Below are positions 1 through 11,205 of a stretch of DNA of 64,000 bases, piece after piece. Under the pieces are notes generated by a model, which saw nothing but the letters and a program-made list of their open reading frames with translations, did not search any database and was not told the DNA's origin. The DNA lies in assembly GCA_031763025.1 (NCBI GenBank), contig JASSKH010000001.1:6381024-6445023 (forward strand), given 5' to 3'. The DNA comes from Macrocystis pyrifera (Eukaryota > Sar > Phaeophyceae > Laminariales > Laminariaceae). Made by a program: the position numbers and the translations under genes. The first letter of the stretch is position 1. The number at the start of each line of letters is the position of its first letter.

Positions 1-355
1 TATGCATATCGAACGAGAGTGATGGAAATGCATTGGACAATACGGCAGTAGTGATGGAATACATCAAACAGTTTTCAAACTCCGATGTATTAGACGTGGA
101 TGGACACGATTTCGATGGTCGATTCGTGGCATTGGTTTACACATCTGGCAGATCATCTACAGACCATTTCGAATTCACATCACCTGGATCTTTTAGAGGG
201 CAGATGTGTTCAGTTCGGGTCTGTAGGATCTACCGCTGTAGCTCATGTTGCAGGATAGGAACCGTTTCACCTACACGATCCCGGCAAAGCTTCCTGGGAT
301 TGGATAAGTACAAATCCTGCACATCATATCATGGCAGCAGGTTAGGGTTTAGATG
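1..355 (+). CDS. Partial ORF of unknown function at the window edge
   Basis: An open frame runs in from the left edge and stops just before the 9-bp satellite. The stretch with residues such as NTAVVMEYIKQF and DVDGHDFDGRFVALVY has balanced, protein-like composition. The C-terminal third becomes Cys/Arg-rich and is less convincing. I do not recognise a family. It could be the end of an exon or of a transposon protein whose remainder lies left of the window. The start shown is the window edge, not a chosen start codon. Confidence 0.3.
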
Positions 356-2105
356 ATCTGTCTGATCTATCTAATGTATTCGATCTATCTGCTCTATCTG
401 ACCCATCTGATCTATCTGGTCTACCTGATGTATACGATCTGTCTGATTTATCTGATTTATCTGATCTATCTGACCTCTTTGGTCTATCTCATCTATCTCC
501 TCTATCTGGTCTATCTGATCTGTCCGATCTGTCTGATCTGTCTGATCTGTCTGATCTGTCTGATCTGTCTGATCTGTGTGATTTATCTGATCCATCTGAT
601 CTATCTGACTCATCTGATGTATTCGATCTGTCTGATGTATCTGACCTATCTGACCTATTTGATCTTTCTGATGTGTCTGATCTGTCTGATTACTATATCT
701 ATCTGATCTGATCTGATCTGATCTATCTGATCTATCTGATCTATCTGATCTGGTCTGACCTATCTGATCTGTCTGATCTGTCTGACCTGTCTGATCTGCT
801 TGACCTGTCTGATCCGTCTGATCTATCTGATTTGTCTCATCTGTCCGATCTATCTGATCTGTCTGGTCTTGTCTGAATTATCTGTGTTATCTGATCTATC
901 TTATTTATCTGATGTATACGATTTGCCTGATTTATCTGATCTATCTGATGTGTTTGATCTGTTTGATCTGTCTGATCTATCTGATCTATAAGATTCATCT
1001 GATGTAGTCGATCTGTATGATCTATCTGATCTATCTGATGATTTTAATCTGTCTGATCTATCTGACCTATCTGATCTGTCTGATCCGGCTGATCTGTCTG
1101 ACCCATCTGATGCATTTCATCAGATCTATCTCATCTATCTGATTTATGTTGATCTATGTTGATCTATCTGATCTATCAGGCCTATCTGACCTATCTGATC
1201 TGTCTGATCTATCTGACCTATCTGATTTGTCTGGTCTGGTCTGATCTATCTGGTTTATCTCATGTATTCCACCTATTTGATCTGTTTGATCTACTTGATT
1301 CATCTGATCTACCTGATTCATCTGATCTACCTGATTCATCTGATCTATCTGATTTATCTGATCTGTCCGATCTATCTCATCTATCTCATTTATATGATAT
1401 ATGCAACCTATCTGATGTATCTGATGTATCTATGCATGTGATGTAACTGATGTATCTGATGTATCTGATGTATCTGATGTATCTGATGTATCTGATGTAT
1501 CTGATGTATACGATGTATCTGATCTATCTGATGTATCTGATGTATCTGATGTATCTGACCTATCTGATCCTCTGATCTATAGTCTATCTGATCTGTCTGA
1601 TCTATCTGATCTATCTGATAATCCCGATCTATCTGATCTATCTGATCTGTCTGGTCTGGTCTGATCTATCTGATTGAGCTGATGTATTTGATCTGTGTGA
1701 TTCATCTGATCTATCTGATCTATCTGATCTGTCTTATCCATCTGATCTGTTTGATCTATCTGATTCATCTGATTTATCCGATCTATATGATCTGTCTGAT
1801 CTATCTGATCTGTTTGGTCTGGTCTGATCTATCTGATCTATCTATTCTATCTGATTCATCTGATCTACCTGACGTATCTGATCTGTCTGATGTATTTGAT
1901 CTGTCTGCTCTATCTGATCTATCTCGAGATCTATCTAACCTATCTGTTCTGTCTGGTCCATCTGATCTGTCTGATCTGTCTGACCTATCTGATCTGACTG
2001 TTCTATCTGATTTATCTGATCCGTCTGGTCTGGTCTGATCTATCTGATGTATTTGATCTGTCTGATCTATCTGACCTATCTGATCTGTCGGATCTATCTG
2101 ATGTG
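350..2105. repeat. 9-bp minisatellite, block 1 (CTGATCTRT)n
   Basis: About 1.75 kb of tandem nonamers, CTGATCTAT and CTGATCTGT with point variants such as CTGATGTAT. Because 9 is a multiple of 3, each frame encodes a 3-residue repeat: Leu-Ile-Tyr and Ser-Asp-Leu on the top strand, Ile-Asp-Gln and Arg-Ser-Asp on the bottom. This produces long spurious ORFs on both strands. The array continues at 3364 after an inserted DNA transposon. Confidence 0.95.
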
Positions 2106-2132
2106 CCGTCTAATACGGAAGAAAGCACACCC
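2106..2132 (+). repeat. Left terminal inverted repeat
   Basis: It pairs with 3335-3361 at about 23 of 27 positions. The outer 13 bp (CCGTMTAAYACGG) are themselves nearly palindromic. Confidence 0.75.
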
Positions 2133-2341
2133 CCCTTAGATAACACCCCCCACACACATAGGCACACACCTGGTGATATATATTTTACTTCGCTTTTTTC
2201 ACCGTGTACCTGGTACGTTATATGATACACCCCCCACGTACGTACGCCTGAAAACAACTGCACAGTTATCACACCACCTCTAGTGGATGGATAGCATTCA
2301 CAATTCACAATCAACCCGCACCGGTATGGACGCCAGGATGA

Positions 2342-3052
2342 AGGCAACTGCCCCCTCGCAGTGGGCCGAACGAGTCTGCGGCTTCAACCCCACCTGTGGC
2401 TGCTGCTGCTGCCGCGCCTCGGGCGACGATCCGGTCGTTTTTCTCTGGAACCAGCTTGCTTACCGATACTGGCACATTCATTATTACGTCTCCTACGTCC
2501 GCCGTGTCCCAAGCCCCGATTACTGGCACCGGTACCGGTACCGGCGATGCACCCGCAGCTCTTGCAGCAACGCCCAACGCGCCAACCAAAGGGCCTGAGG
2601 CCCCGTCGGCAGCAGCCGAATCGCCAGCCACTAGTACGATTGCGACAAGCGGCAAGACCGTGCTGCCCGGTGAGAGCCACGAGTGGGGGGACAACGACGG
2701 GGAAGCCCTCTCTCTCCTCGCAGCTCCCGAAAAAAAAGGGCAAGGGGATATATGGAAAGATGGAGTTGAAATTGTCCGACTCCCCAACTCCGGAGTTTGC
2801 GGCCCGCACCGCAAGAGATACGCTATAGAGTTCAAACTGGAGGCGATCGGTTACGCGCAATCTGTAGGCGAGGGTGGAAGGGGGCCCGGAGGCACTGTTG
2901 GCTTGACCTAGGCCACCAGGACGCTGGGAATTGTGGATAAGGCAACGCTGGTATCGTGGATCAAGAACCGGTCTACGTATGAAAGGAGGTGCAAGCGACC
3001 ACGGCGGCGTCCGGGACCAAAGCCTCTCATGTGTCACCACACCCCTTGCTAA
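2342..3052 (+). pseudogene. Transposase N-terminal DNA-binding domain (Brinker/pogo-type HTH), catalytic part missing
   Basis: The frame begins with an Ala/Pro/Thr-rich low-complexity leader with Gly-Thr repeats. It then reads KRYAIEFKLEAIGYAQS near 2810-2863, the usual first helix of Brinker/CENP-B-type helix-turn-helix domains. After an in-frame TAG at 2909-2911 the same frame continues with RTLGIVDKATLVSWIKNR, the second and recognition helices, and a basic Arg/Pro tail. The domain binds transposon ends in pogo/Tigger transposases. No DDE domain follows: the ORF runs into the subterminal CACACCCC repeat and stops at 3050. No ATG opens the frame. The TAG is either a nonsense change or lies in a 48-nt GT...AG segment (2864-2911) that would restore the frame if spliced; the latter is speculative. 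Confidence 0.55.
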
Positions 3053-3300
3053 CACCCCCCCTTGCTATCACACCCCCCGCATTCTGGCCGGGGTCTGCTC
3101 ACACTCACTCCATAGCAATCCTTGATATACCGTTATCACACCCACTCATTACCACACCCCCTGGGTCTCTTAACTCTCCTTATCAACCAACAATGCCGTT
3201 AGCACACCCCCTGGTTTTCACACCCCCTCGTTACCACACCCCCTGGTTTTCACACCCCCTCGTTACCACACCCCCTGGCTGCGGGGCTCTCGTGCATGCT
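3040..3300. repeat. Subterminal CACACCCC repeats of the DNA transposon
   Basis: Repeated CACACCCC, CACACCCCCTGG and CACACCCCCTCGTTAC units, including a ~35-bp unit repeated at about 3216-3280. Matching CACCCCCC motifs occur near the left end (2125-2275). Such subterminal motifs are often transposase-binding sites. Confidence 0.7.
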
Positions 3301-3334
3301 GTTTTTCACCGGGGATGCGTTCGATAGCACACCC

Positions 3335-3361
3335 GGTGATGCTTTCTTCCGTGTTATACGG
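3335..3361 (-). repeat. Right terminal inverted repeat
   Basis: Inverted match to 2106-2132, followed immediately by TA and the satellite. Confidence 0.75.
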
Positions 3362-3363
3362 TA

Positions 3364-3895
3364 TCTGATTTATCTGACCTGTCCGATCTATCTGATCTAT
3401 CTGATCTAAGTCATACATGCAACCTATCTGATCTATCTGATTTATCTGATTTTTTATACCTGATCTATCTGATCTAAGTGATATATTCAACCTACTGCAT
3501 CTGATCTATCCGATCTATCTAATCTGTCCTATCTAAGCGATATATTCAACCTATGTGATCTATCTGATCTATCTGATCTATCAAATCTATCTGATCCACC
3601 AGATCTATCTGATCTATCTGGTCCGGTCTGATCTTTCTGACTCATATGATGTATGTTATCTGTCTGATTAATCTGATATATCTGATCATCTGATCCATCT
3701 GATCTATGAGATCTATCTGATCTATCTGGTCTGGTCTGATCTATCTGATCTATCTAATGTATTTGATCTGTCTGATCTATCTGATCTATTCATCCGTCTG
3801 ATCAATCTGATCTATCTGATCTGTCTGATCAATCTGATCGATCTGATCTGTCTGATCTGTCTAATCTATATGATTTTCCTGATCTGTCCAAGGTG
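3364..3895. repeat. 9-bp minisatellite, block 2
   Basis: The same CTGATCTRT nonamer array as at 350-2105, interrupted by non-repeat stretches. It is the continuation of one array split by the transposon. From 3896 to 4398 there is non-coding sequence with a poly(C) tract at 4281-4293 and a C-rich block at 4350-4391. Confidence 0.9.
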
Positions 3896-4398
3896 TGGAG
3901 CTGTCCCAAATTACCTTTCCCGAAGTCCATACTTTATCGTATGCCTGTACGTGGGTGATACGTTAGCGGTGCGGTAGATGCTACTGCTCAAACGTCTGGT
4001 ACACGGTGATGGGGGGCACGACCTTAGTGTTTTCATGAGTACGGATTACAGATGCTTCTGAACACCGCAGGATAAGTACGTTTGACCTTGTGAATACGGA
4101 GAAGGACGGACCGACGGACGGACAAACGGGCAGCCGGAGGGAGAGGGGGAGAGAGCTATGTCACATAGATCCATCGCTTGAGCTCAGATTGAAATCGGCA
4201 AGACCATAAATTTACTTCCCGCGCAAGGTATTAATAGGACAGAGGTTTCCGTCGGCACGAACTTTCGCACCGACCATATACTTTTCTGCCGCCCCCCCCC
4301 CCCTCTGTCTACCCCGATTCCCCGTTCGGAGGCTTTCGTCGTGCAATGTTGACTCCCCCCCCTCCCCCCCCCCCCCCCCCCCCTCCCCCCCGCTTAGG

Positions 4399-4512
4399 CA
4401 ACATTTGGAAACAACGTAATGAGCGTCCAAAGTTGGAAGTGTCTCTTTTTCGAGTAGGAACGGTGCTCCATCTCGAAAGGGATGCATGGTCGATGGTAGG
4501 CAGCAAATGAGT
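4399..4512 (+). mobile_element. LINE-B 3'-end fragment (5'-truncated)
   Basis: This matches the last ~115 bp of the LINE-B copies ending at 40200 and 61680: shared GGAAACAACGTAATGAGCG, then GGAACGGTGCTCCRTCTCGAAAGGGAT, ending at GCAACAAATGAGT-like sequence. It encodes the conserved C-terminal IWKQRNERP-type tail. It is preceded by poly(C) blocks and followed by another poly(C) tract (4521-4538). Confidence 0.75.
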
Positions 4513-4572
4513 AAGCTACCCCCCCCCCCCCCCCCCCCTCTCTACCCCCGCCACTAATTCTCCACTTATCAC

Positions 4573-4899
4573 AGAGCCGGTTTTCCTCTGCACCAATCAG
4601 CTCTGAATCCGGGGGTCTGGCACAGCGTAACGGTCACCGCGGACCACATGTGGGCCAAGGTGGACGAGCGCGAAGCGCGAGAGACATTCCAGAGGCTGGC
4701 GCTCAGTCTGCGGTTCGCCGAGGACAAAGCCGCAAGGGGGACGCGGGGATCGGCGACCCCCGTCCCTAGGTCACCACTACCACCATCACTCTCGGAGGTG
4801 CGCTGTTCCGTCCTCAGGAGGAGCCCTCGGTTAATCGCCCGGGCGGCGCGACTGTCTGACGGTTTCAGGCCGGTTACAGCTCCGATAATGATGCACTAG
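4573..4899 (+). CDS. Possible exon of an unrecognised gene
   Basis: After an AG-ending pyrimidine-rich stretch (CTTATCACAG, around 4563-4572), a frame opens that includes MWAKVDEREARETFQRLALS followed by an Arg/Pro/Ser-rich region. The EAR-rich segment looks like a charged helix. It ends at a TAG at 4897. The downstream 4927-5304 frame is largely a (GGT)n product and is not counted. I recognise no domain. It may be a host exon or a transposon fragment. Confidence 0.3.
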   Translation, partial: RAGFPLHQSALNPGVWHSVTVTADHMWAKVDEREARETFQRLALSLRFAEDKAARGTRGSATPVPRSPLPPSLSEVRCSVLRRSPRLIARAARLSDGFRPVTAPIMMH

Positions 4900-5002
4900 G
4901 CCGGGGAGCAAGAGGAGGAGGAGGACGTGGTTGCAAGGCCGGTAATTTTGTTCGGCAACAGTATGGGGGTCTCGTGGAAGCCGCGGTTTTCGAGTATGGG
5001 TG

Positions 5003-5094
5003 GCGGTAGTGGGACGGAAGTGGGAGGGGGTGGTGGTGATGGTGGTGGTGGTGGTGGTGTGGTAGTTGTAGGGACGGGGGGTGGTGGTGGTGGT
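5003..5094. repeat. GGT/GTG-rich microsatellite
   Basis: Imperfect (GGT)n and (GGTGGT) runs with a central TAGTTGTAGGG interruption. The encoded poly-Gly/Val ORFs are artefacts of the repeat. Confidence 0.8.
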
Positions 5095-5309
5095 CGCGAT
5101 GTCTATTGCGGCGTTTGCAGTTCGCAGGAAGCTGTTGGCGCTGCCGGTCTCCAGGAAGTTTTGGCGCCTAGCTTGCGTGTAACGCCGACCGATAGGCCTG
5201 GTATATTCACAGTTTGCCTCAACTTTAGGGTGCTCGTGCTCTTGTCCAATTTTGTCGCCACCGGTGCTGTGGTACACCAGTATATAAGACTATATGTTTT
5301 ATGATATGA

Positions 5310-6780
5310 GCATGGGATGTGACGGTGGAATGTCCCGGAGTAGTCAAACTCTTTTGCGGAAGAGCCGTTTCTGATGGCTACTCTGGGGTTAGGTGACACG
5401 TTTGGGCGATTCTATATTATGCAGTGTTCACGATGGTGACCTCGGAGGGGGGGGGGGGGGGGTAGCTTATCCTGTGGTGGTGGTGTGCTCGCGGAGTGTG
5501 CCGCTATAACGCCAAAACGGGTTTCTCCACTGTGCCCATTTTGGGAGTTAAAGGCACCTTGCAACAAGACACCCTGAAATTAGCGCTGGAAATTTGTTTG
5601 GATACCGTAGGCACAGACAGTAGATGGGGGTAGTGGTCGTGATGGTCAGTGCGACGGCGTCTATCTTTTCACTCATCCCACGCTGGGGGTTGATACTCGG
5701 GCTACCATAATATCTTTGGTTTAGGGTTAGGGCATAGCATAGACAAGTCAGCTGGGTCGCGTGAACAAAAACGTTTTCATGTGAGGAGCATCCAGAATCT
5801 TTTGGTCATCGCAGCCATTTCGGTTCTCGATGTTAATGTGATTTCAACAATAACGACTCCTAGTACTGGCAGGTACTCAGTGCTTTTCAGGTTCAAGTAC
5901 TCTAGGTACTCAGTGTTTTTCAGCTCTACGTAATCCGGATACTGGCAGGCAGGTGCTCCGTTATTTGTTCTTTTCAGCTATAAGTACTAATCCAGGTAAT
6001 CAGTCATTTTCAGCGTTTAGGACCGCAGTTCCCTTTGAGAGACAAACTACTTAGAATATGAGTGGATTTTCCCCAAAAATGGGACTGCAGTTCGAGAAGG
6101 GTTGAGTACTCTAGGTACTTAATCGTTCGGAGTGACTGGCACCGGCGAATCATTGACGGAGTACGATTGACTGGTACTCTGGCGACCTTTGCACGACTCA
6201 GTTCAATAGTGTGATGTAGATTAAGTTCACTATCTCTTATCGTTTTCCGAGGCGTCATCTCATGACCGTATCGTGTCGCCACGATACAATTTACTCAACC
6301 GCGTATGATGCGAGTATGACTTTTTTTTTTGGGTTTTAGCCAAAATCAGGTATACCTGGCCATTTTTCGGCCAAAATCAGTTACATATTAACAAAAAGTA
6401 CAAAACACACGCCGGGAGCCCTGCTATTGGCCTGGTTGACATTGTGCCCGACTTTGTCTACTTTCTACTCTGTCTAGCGTTCAACTGATTTTGGTTAATT
6501 TTGAACCAATCAGAGAGGCCATACGTACACTGTTTTTTCTCTGCGTATGTGTCTGCCGTCCCTCGGTTGCACTTCTTGTGTTAAACGCCGTACTCGTACG
6601 TACGTACGCGATTCTACATGCATACATACGTACGCTGATTTCACTTTTTCTTCTGTGGGGCGTACAATGTGCTTCAGATTGCTGTTGTGATGTATACTCT
6701 GTTGTTTTCTGTGGTCACAGGGGTCACGTTACAGCACCATGGATACACGGGATTTCATCTGCGCCCCCTCGCATCGAGGT
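5310..6780. other. Non-coding interval with short tandem motifs
   Basis: No convincing gene. It holds a poly(G) tract (5447-5462), a TTTAGGGTTAGGG-like telomeric octamer pair near 5718, and an irregular repeat of GGTACTCAGTG(C/T)TTTTCAG motifs at about 5870-6015. A short ORF at 6491-6880 is not supported by any motif. Confidence 0.5.
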
Positions 6781-7249
6781 GGTCTCAGGTTTGGTACGGC
6801 AAGAAAAGTTCGTGCTGAGCAGGCGGTTCCGCGAGGATGGTCGAGAAAGCTGTCAACGGAGGGGAGGGGCGCCAGAGTAAGGGGACGCTGGCATGCTTAG
6901 TAATGTGAGGGGGAGCACGGGCAACGAATTCTCCAGTTGGAGCATCGTGGTCGTCAACCCTCACTCGGGGTCCCTGTTGGCGAAAATGACGGAAATCGTG
7001 TGGGGAGAGCGGGAGCCCACCCATGCCTGTGCTCGGGTCGGAGGGCGCCAGCCCACCCAAACCGACACGCACGGCGAAGGGTTCGACCCTGGAGTAGGCT
7101 GTGAGAGCGGATGAGAAAAACGCATTCTTCGTCGGACGGAGTGAGGCTGCTCGGACCATCGCGGCCGCGCTCCGTGGCAGGTAAGGGCAGGCGAGACAGG
7201 AAGTCGTCGTTCCCGTTGACATCGCCTTTGTGATATTGATAGTCCAGAG

Positions 7250-8229
7250 TATAGTTGTACGTACGCAGTGAGGAATTCCAGCCATCGCTGTGCCCGCGGT
7301 TTATGTTCGGCGATCTTGTCGAGGCTTTCGGGCGCCTTGCGTTCCCAAAAAAATGGAATTCCGTGTCCCAAAGGTAGCCGCGAAGGCGTTGATGTTCCAG
7401 ATGATGCTGCCCGCTTCAAGGTTGAGCGGAGTCCAGTGACGTTCAGACTCGATGATAGCGTGGCAGATGAACACGATGGGACAAATGGTGTGGTCTGCTG
7501 GAATGTGGCTGATGATGAGTCTCGGGAAGAGACCTCTTGCGGATGAACAGCAGTGACACCCGGTGATCGTGAGATACACTTGTGTTGTCCAGCAAAACTG
7601 GAGAGAGAAAAATGGATTGAACGATGGCGCTTATGTGGCCGTGTTCAAGAGAGCGGGGATGACGGAGAGTGAGCCTGTGGGGCTCGCATTTCTGGTGCAA
7701 TCACCTGCTGTGATCGCCATTGTGATCGCCCCCAATAATTCGTGCATAACTTATGACCCGGTACCCCTTATTCCTGTACCCCGTGATATGATACACGATT
7801 AATTTTGTTGTATGTCTTGCTGACTACACTAGTAATTGGTGGTAACGAGGCGCGACCTCCGTAATACCTGCAGTAGTCATATCTGCGATGCATCATGCTG
7901 GGCGAATACGGATTTTTCTGTTTTGCGCAGAACCAACAAGAACGAACATCTACCTACGCCGTCGTTGGTGAATCTTTTTATCGTAAATGTTCTTGGCCTC
8001 TTCTGCTCTTGATATATGAAAAAGACAGCAGTACAGACATCTGTAACAAATGCTGGATTCCAACATGGTCGTCCTGTTCTTGGTCGAGGGTAGCACCGAA
8101 ACCGTCCCCGCTGGCATCGCAGTCGAGGAGGAAAGGGCGGGAGTTATAGGTGACGACGCCCCAGTTGGGGTAGACGAGGACCGGGGGCGAGGTCAACTCG
8201 GCCAGAAGCTTCCACCCGATGGCTTCCAT
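7250..8229 (-). pseudogene. Ty3/gypsy RNase H region (fossil)
   Basis: The first catalytic aspartate segment (LLDCDASGDGFGATL) is followed on the minus strand by segments typical of the RNase H centre and C-terminus. The domain end is marked by RWLEFLTAY. It is degraded, with clear breaks. Confidence 0.7.
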
Positions 8230-8349
8230 TTCTGGTGCAAAAACTAATTTGACGCCTTGTTTCAGACGGGAAGTGATGGATCATATGCGTTTTGCCATAT
8301 TGCGCAGGAATTTCTTGTAGTAGGAAAGGGCGCCCAAAAGGGAGCGTAG

Positions 8350-9210
8350 CTATCTCAGGTCTTTCGGCATGGGGATTTTCGTGAGTGCTTCCGCTTTCTG
8401 CGCAATCGGCATGATGCCAGTCGGAGCGATGGTGTGACCGAGGAAATCCGCATCCGTGGCGCCGATGGTCGCCTTTGAAGGGGACAGCTTCAGAATATGC
8501 TGTCGCAATCGCAAGAACAATTCCTTCATGTTGGCGACGTGAAGGGAGGGATGGGGGTCGAAGACGACGCCGTCGTCGAGGTAGGCGGCGACGCGGTCCA
8601 GGCCCTTGATGACCTCGTTGATGACTTTGACGAACAAACCTGGAGCAGCGCTGCTTCCTTGAGGCATATCCAGCCACTCGAAAAGGCGCGTGGGTGTACA
8701 GAATGCAGTGAGAGGGATCGTGTCCTTGTGTACTATAATCTGGTGGAACTAACAGACGAGATCGAAGAGTGAAGCTATTCGACCGGTGCCAAGCTTGTCG
8801 AGAACCTCATCGAGGCGAGGGATGGGGAGCTGGCCAAGGATGTTGAGTTTGTTCTGCGTCTTGTAATTTACCATTATGCGGATGCCACCGGATTTCTTCG
8901 GGATGGCAACTACTGGGCTCGCCCGGGGAGATGTGGGGTGTTGGACAAGGCCGGCGGCGAGAAATTAGTCCGAAATCACGTCCATTTGCTTTGCGGTGGG
9001 GGGGTTGATGTGGTAGGGTCGAGACGTGACCGGAGAGTTCGGGGAAACAGTTATCGTGAAAGGGAGAGGAGAACAGGAGCCATAATCGGCTGGGGACTTC
9101 GAGAACACGTCGGAGAACGCAGCGAGGACATCGCCCAACTGGGTGATGACGGTTGGCGTCCAAACGAGACCGCGCAAGTCAAATGCGATTTTGCGCATGT
9201 GCGACGGCAT
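8350..9210 (-). pseudogene. Ty3/gypsy reverse-transcriptase domain (fossil)
   Basis: Palm and fingers motifs of a Ty3/gypsy RT are visible: a PxSPYxxxxLFVxK-like region upstream, MPQGSSAAPGLF, the catalytic box AYLDDGVVF (aspartate pair present), and the family-typical SPSKATIGATDADFLGHTI. It belongs to the element at 6790-11205 and is not intact as a unit. Confidence 0.75.
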
Positions 9211-10339
9211 ACGGTTCCATACTTGTAGAAATCTCGTGCGCTGGGCTGCTCAATCGTTCGAGCAGGGAAGGTGAAGGGGGGCGGTCGACTGGCGGAGCTG
9301 AAGGGGACGCGAATGCTTCGCGTGTCGGGGCTGTCTCGTCGCGTAGATGGTGCACTAAGGGATCCAGGCACTTTGGTGGTGAGGGCCGGTCCGCATCCAT
9401 GGAATGGGAGGAAACTGGACCTGGAACTGAGAAGTCAAATTCGTGAAGACTTAATAAGGAACCGGAGCGTCGGACAGTACGGCTTCCAGGGTTACGCGTA
9501 ACAGCGGGCTAGAGGAGGTGCCAAACAAGGCACCTGGGTTTAGATCCACCGAGCCGGCTATTGGAATGAGCTGGCCGCAATTTTTCTACAAATCGTTCTT
9601 CCGCAGAAACGTCTGTGACCGCGTGCAACATGTTGACCAGGTAGCAACCGGCGAGGGCACGGGCACCAATGCTAAGGTAATAATCGGCATCGGCAAGTCG
9701 ATGGTCGCGGGACAAGGTGATGCCGGTATCAGCCGCATACAGTACGTGGAAGCGTTCACGGTGAGTCGAAGAGTCGGGCACAAACGCTTTTACGCCCTGT
9801 AGTCCTTGGCGTGACAGCGTGGGTTCGCCGAGAACTCGATTAATCATCGAGCAGGGAGTCAATGTACAGTAGGGGCGGTCCTGGAACCGCATCCAGCTGT
9901 CGAGTCCGAGTTGCACGCCGTGTTGCATAGCTTCGGATGGGACGACGTATGCCCATACGGTGAGGGATGCAGTTAGTTTATCACCGTGGGAGAAGTGTAC
10001 GCTTAAGTGTTGTAACGGAAGTCTTATTAGGCGGGGACCTACCACAGCCGCCCCACGACCTGGGAGAGGAATGTCGTTCGCAAAAGGCAAAGGCAGCACC
10101 CACGCGTTTCATGCTGTCGAACGCGCGGGTGTCAATGAAGGTCTGTGGCGAACCCTTATCCAAGAGGGAGACGCATCCAAGCTGCGAAGCAGCTAGGCCA
10201 CTGTGGATCTTGATTTTGGTGGTGAGGGAAGAATCGTCCATGGCCACTACACCAGAAACAAGATAAAGTCCTTGTTCGGCGAGAAAGGGGGGGTACTGGC
10301 CGGAGCGGGCGGTGGACAATACTGCGAGAACATCGCCGC

Positions 10340-10780
10340 CGTGGTCTGATGGCACGTTTGTAGGAGAATCGGGATATCTCGACAGGGAGGGGTCTGCTGA
10401 TGGGTCACTTGGGCACAGTGGCTGTCGTGTCCAAGGTTCAATTTCGAAGATGAAATCTCCACTAGAGACCGAGTTGCTCTGATGAGACCATGGTTGGGGG
10501 CGCGTCGGCGGCGGCGCGCGGTCGCGGAAGAGACGGCGGTGGACATTACCTCGGGAACATCACCGCCGTGGCCTGATGGCACGTTTGCAGGAGAATCGGG
10601 ATAAATCCCGACAGGGAGGGGTCTACCGATGTGTCACATAGGCACAGTGGCTGTCGTGTCGAAGGGTCAGTTTAGAATATGCTATTTCCACTAGAGACCG
10701 AGGTGCTCTAAGGAGACCACAGTTGGGGGCGCGTCGGTGGCGGCGCGCGATCGCGGAAGAGACGTCGCACGTTTTGCAGA
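10340..10780. repeat. Direct tandem duplication, period ~227 bp
   Basis: CTGATGGCACGTTTG recurs at 10346 and 10573. The following sequence (GAGAATCGGGATA..., CACAGTGGCTGTCGTGTC, CCACTAGAGACCGAG, GGGGGCGCGTCGG) repeats in the same order with roughly 85% similarity by eye. It lies within the upstream part of the Ty3/gypsy fossil. Confidence 0.8.
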
Positions 10781-11205
10781 CCCTTGCCCAGCAAATTTAA
10801 GCCGCGCCACAGGGGCGGCTGGCGTGCAGGAATAGCGCCTGCCCTGTATCCGATGCCCCCTACGAAGTCGTAAGGGCCAGCTTCCGCGAGTCGCCTGTGT
10901 CCAAGAAGTAGGTTCGCGTTGCAGGGCTTGCAGCGAACTTGACGTAAGGGCTGGCACACACGATATTTTCTCGCTCGCGTTTCCACATGGCGGAGTTCTC
11001 GTCCACATTGCCTGTACAGGTGGGGATCAGATACGCGTGGGCGGCTCTTTTCCGCCGCGAAGAACTGTTCGCCGCAGAACTGTTCGCCGCAGAAATAAGA
11101 GATGCCTTCAACCGTAAAACGAGAAGGCGTCCATTGCGAAAAGCAAGACGGGGCGCTGCCAGCAGAACACGAAGTCGCGCGTGCAGTACTCTTGGGTAGG
11201 ATCAA

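Larger units (their letters stand above)
2106..3361 (+). mobile_element. TIR DNA transposon (pogo/Tc1-like, non-autonomous) inserted in the 9-bp satellite
   Basis: The two edges are inverted repeats of about 27 bp. The left copy at 2106-2132 begins CCGTCTAATACGGAAGAAAG; the right copy at 3335-3361, read on the minus strand, begins CCGTATAACACGGAAGAAAG. The right flank is TA and the left flank is TG, consistent with a TA target duplication with one mutated copy. Satellite sequence lies directly outside both ends. Subterminal zones on both sides are rich in CACACCCC motifs. The centre holds a DNA-binding-domain ORF but no visible DDE catalytic domain, so the copy is non-autonomous. The pogo/Tigger assignment rests on the HTH type and the TA target. 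Confidence 0.75.
6790..11205 (-). mobile_element. Broken Ty3/gypsy LTR-retrotransposon
   Basis: Read on the minus strand, the order is gag-like Cys/Arg-rich region (about 11.2-10.7 kb), aspartic-protease-like region (about 10.35-9.5 kb), reverse transcriptase (about 9.2-8.35 kb) and RNase H (about 8.23-7.25 kb). Family hallmarks are the RT residues MPQGSSAAPGLF and AAYLDDGVVF with DADFLGHTI, the RNase H start PFLLDCDASGDGFGA, and the RNase H end RWLEFLTAY. I see no integrase and could not delimit LTRs. The copy is old and carries many breaks. A ~227-bp direct duplication lies in its gag/protease part. Confidence 0.8.

Noticed and set aside
353-2038. Long LIYLIYL-, SDLSDL- and IDQTDQ-type ORFs on both strands
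   Set aside because: They are direct translations of the 9-bp satellite, present in several frames, with no independent coding evidence.
5716-5732. TTTAGGGTTAGGG telomere-like sequence
   Set aside because: Only two units, isolated; another single TTAGGGTTTAG lies near 342. No array.
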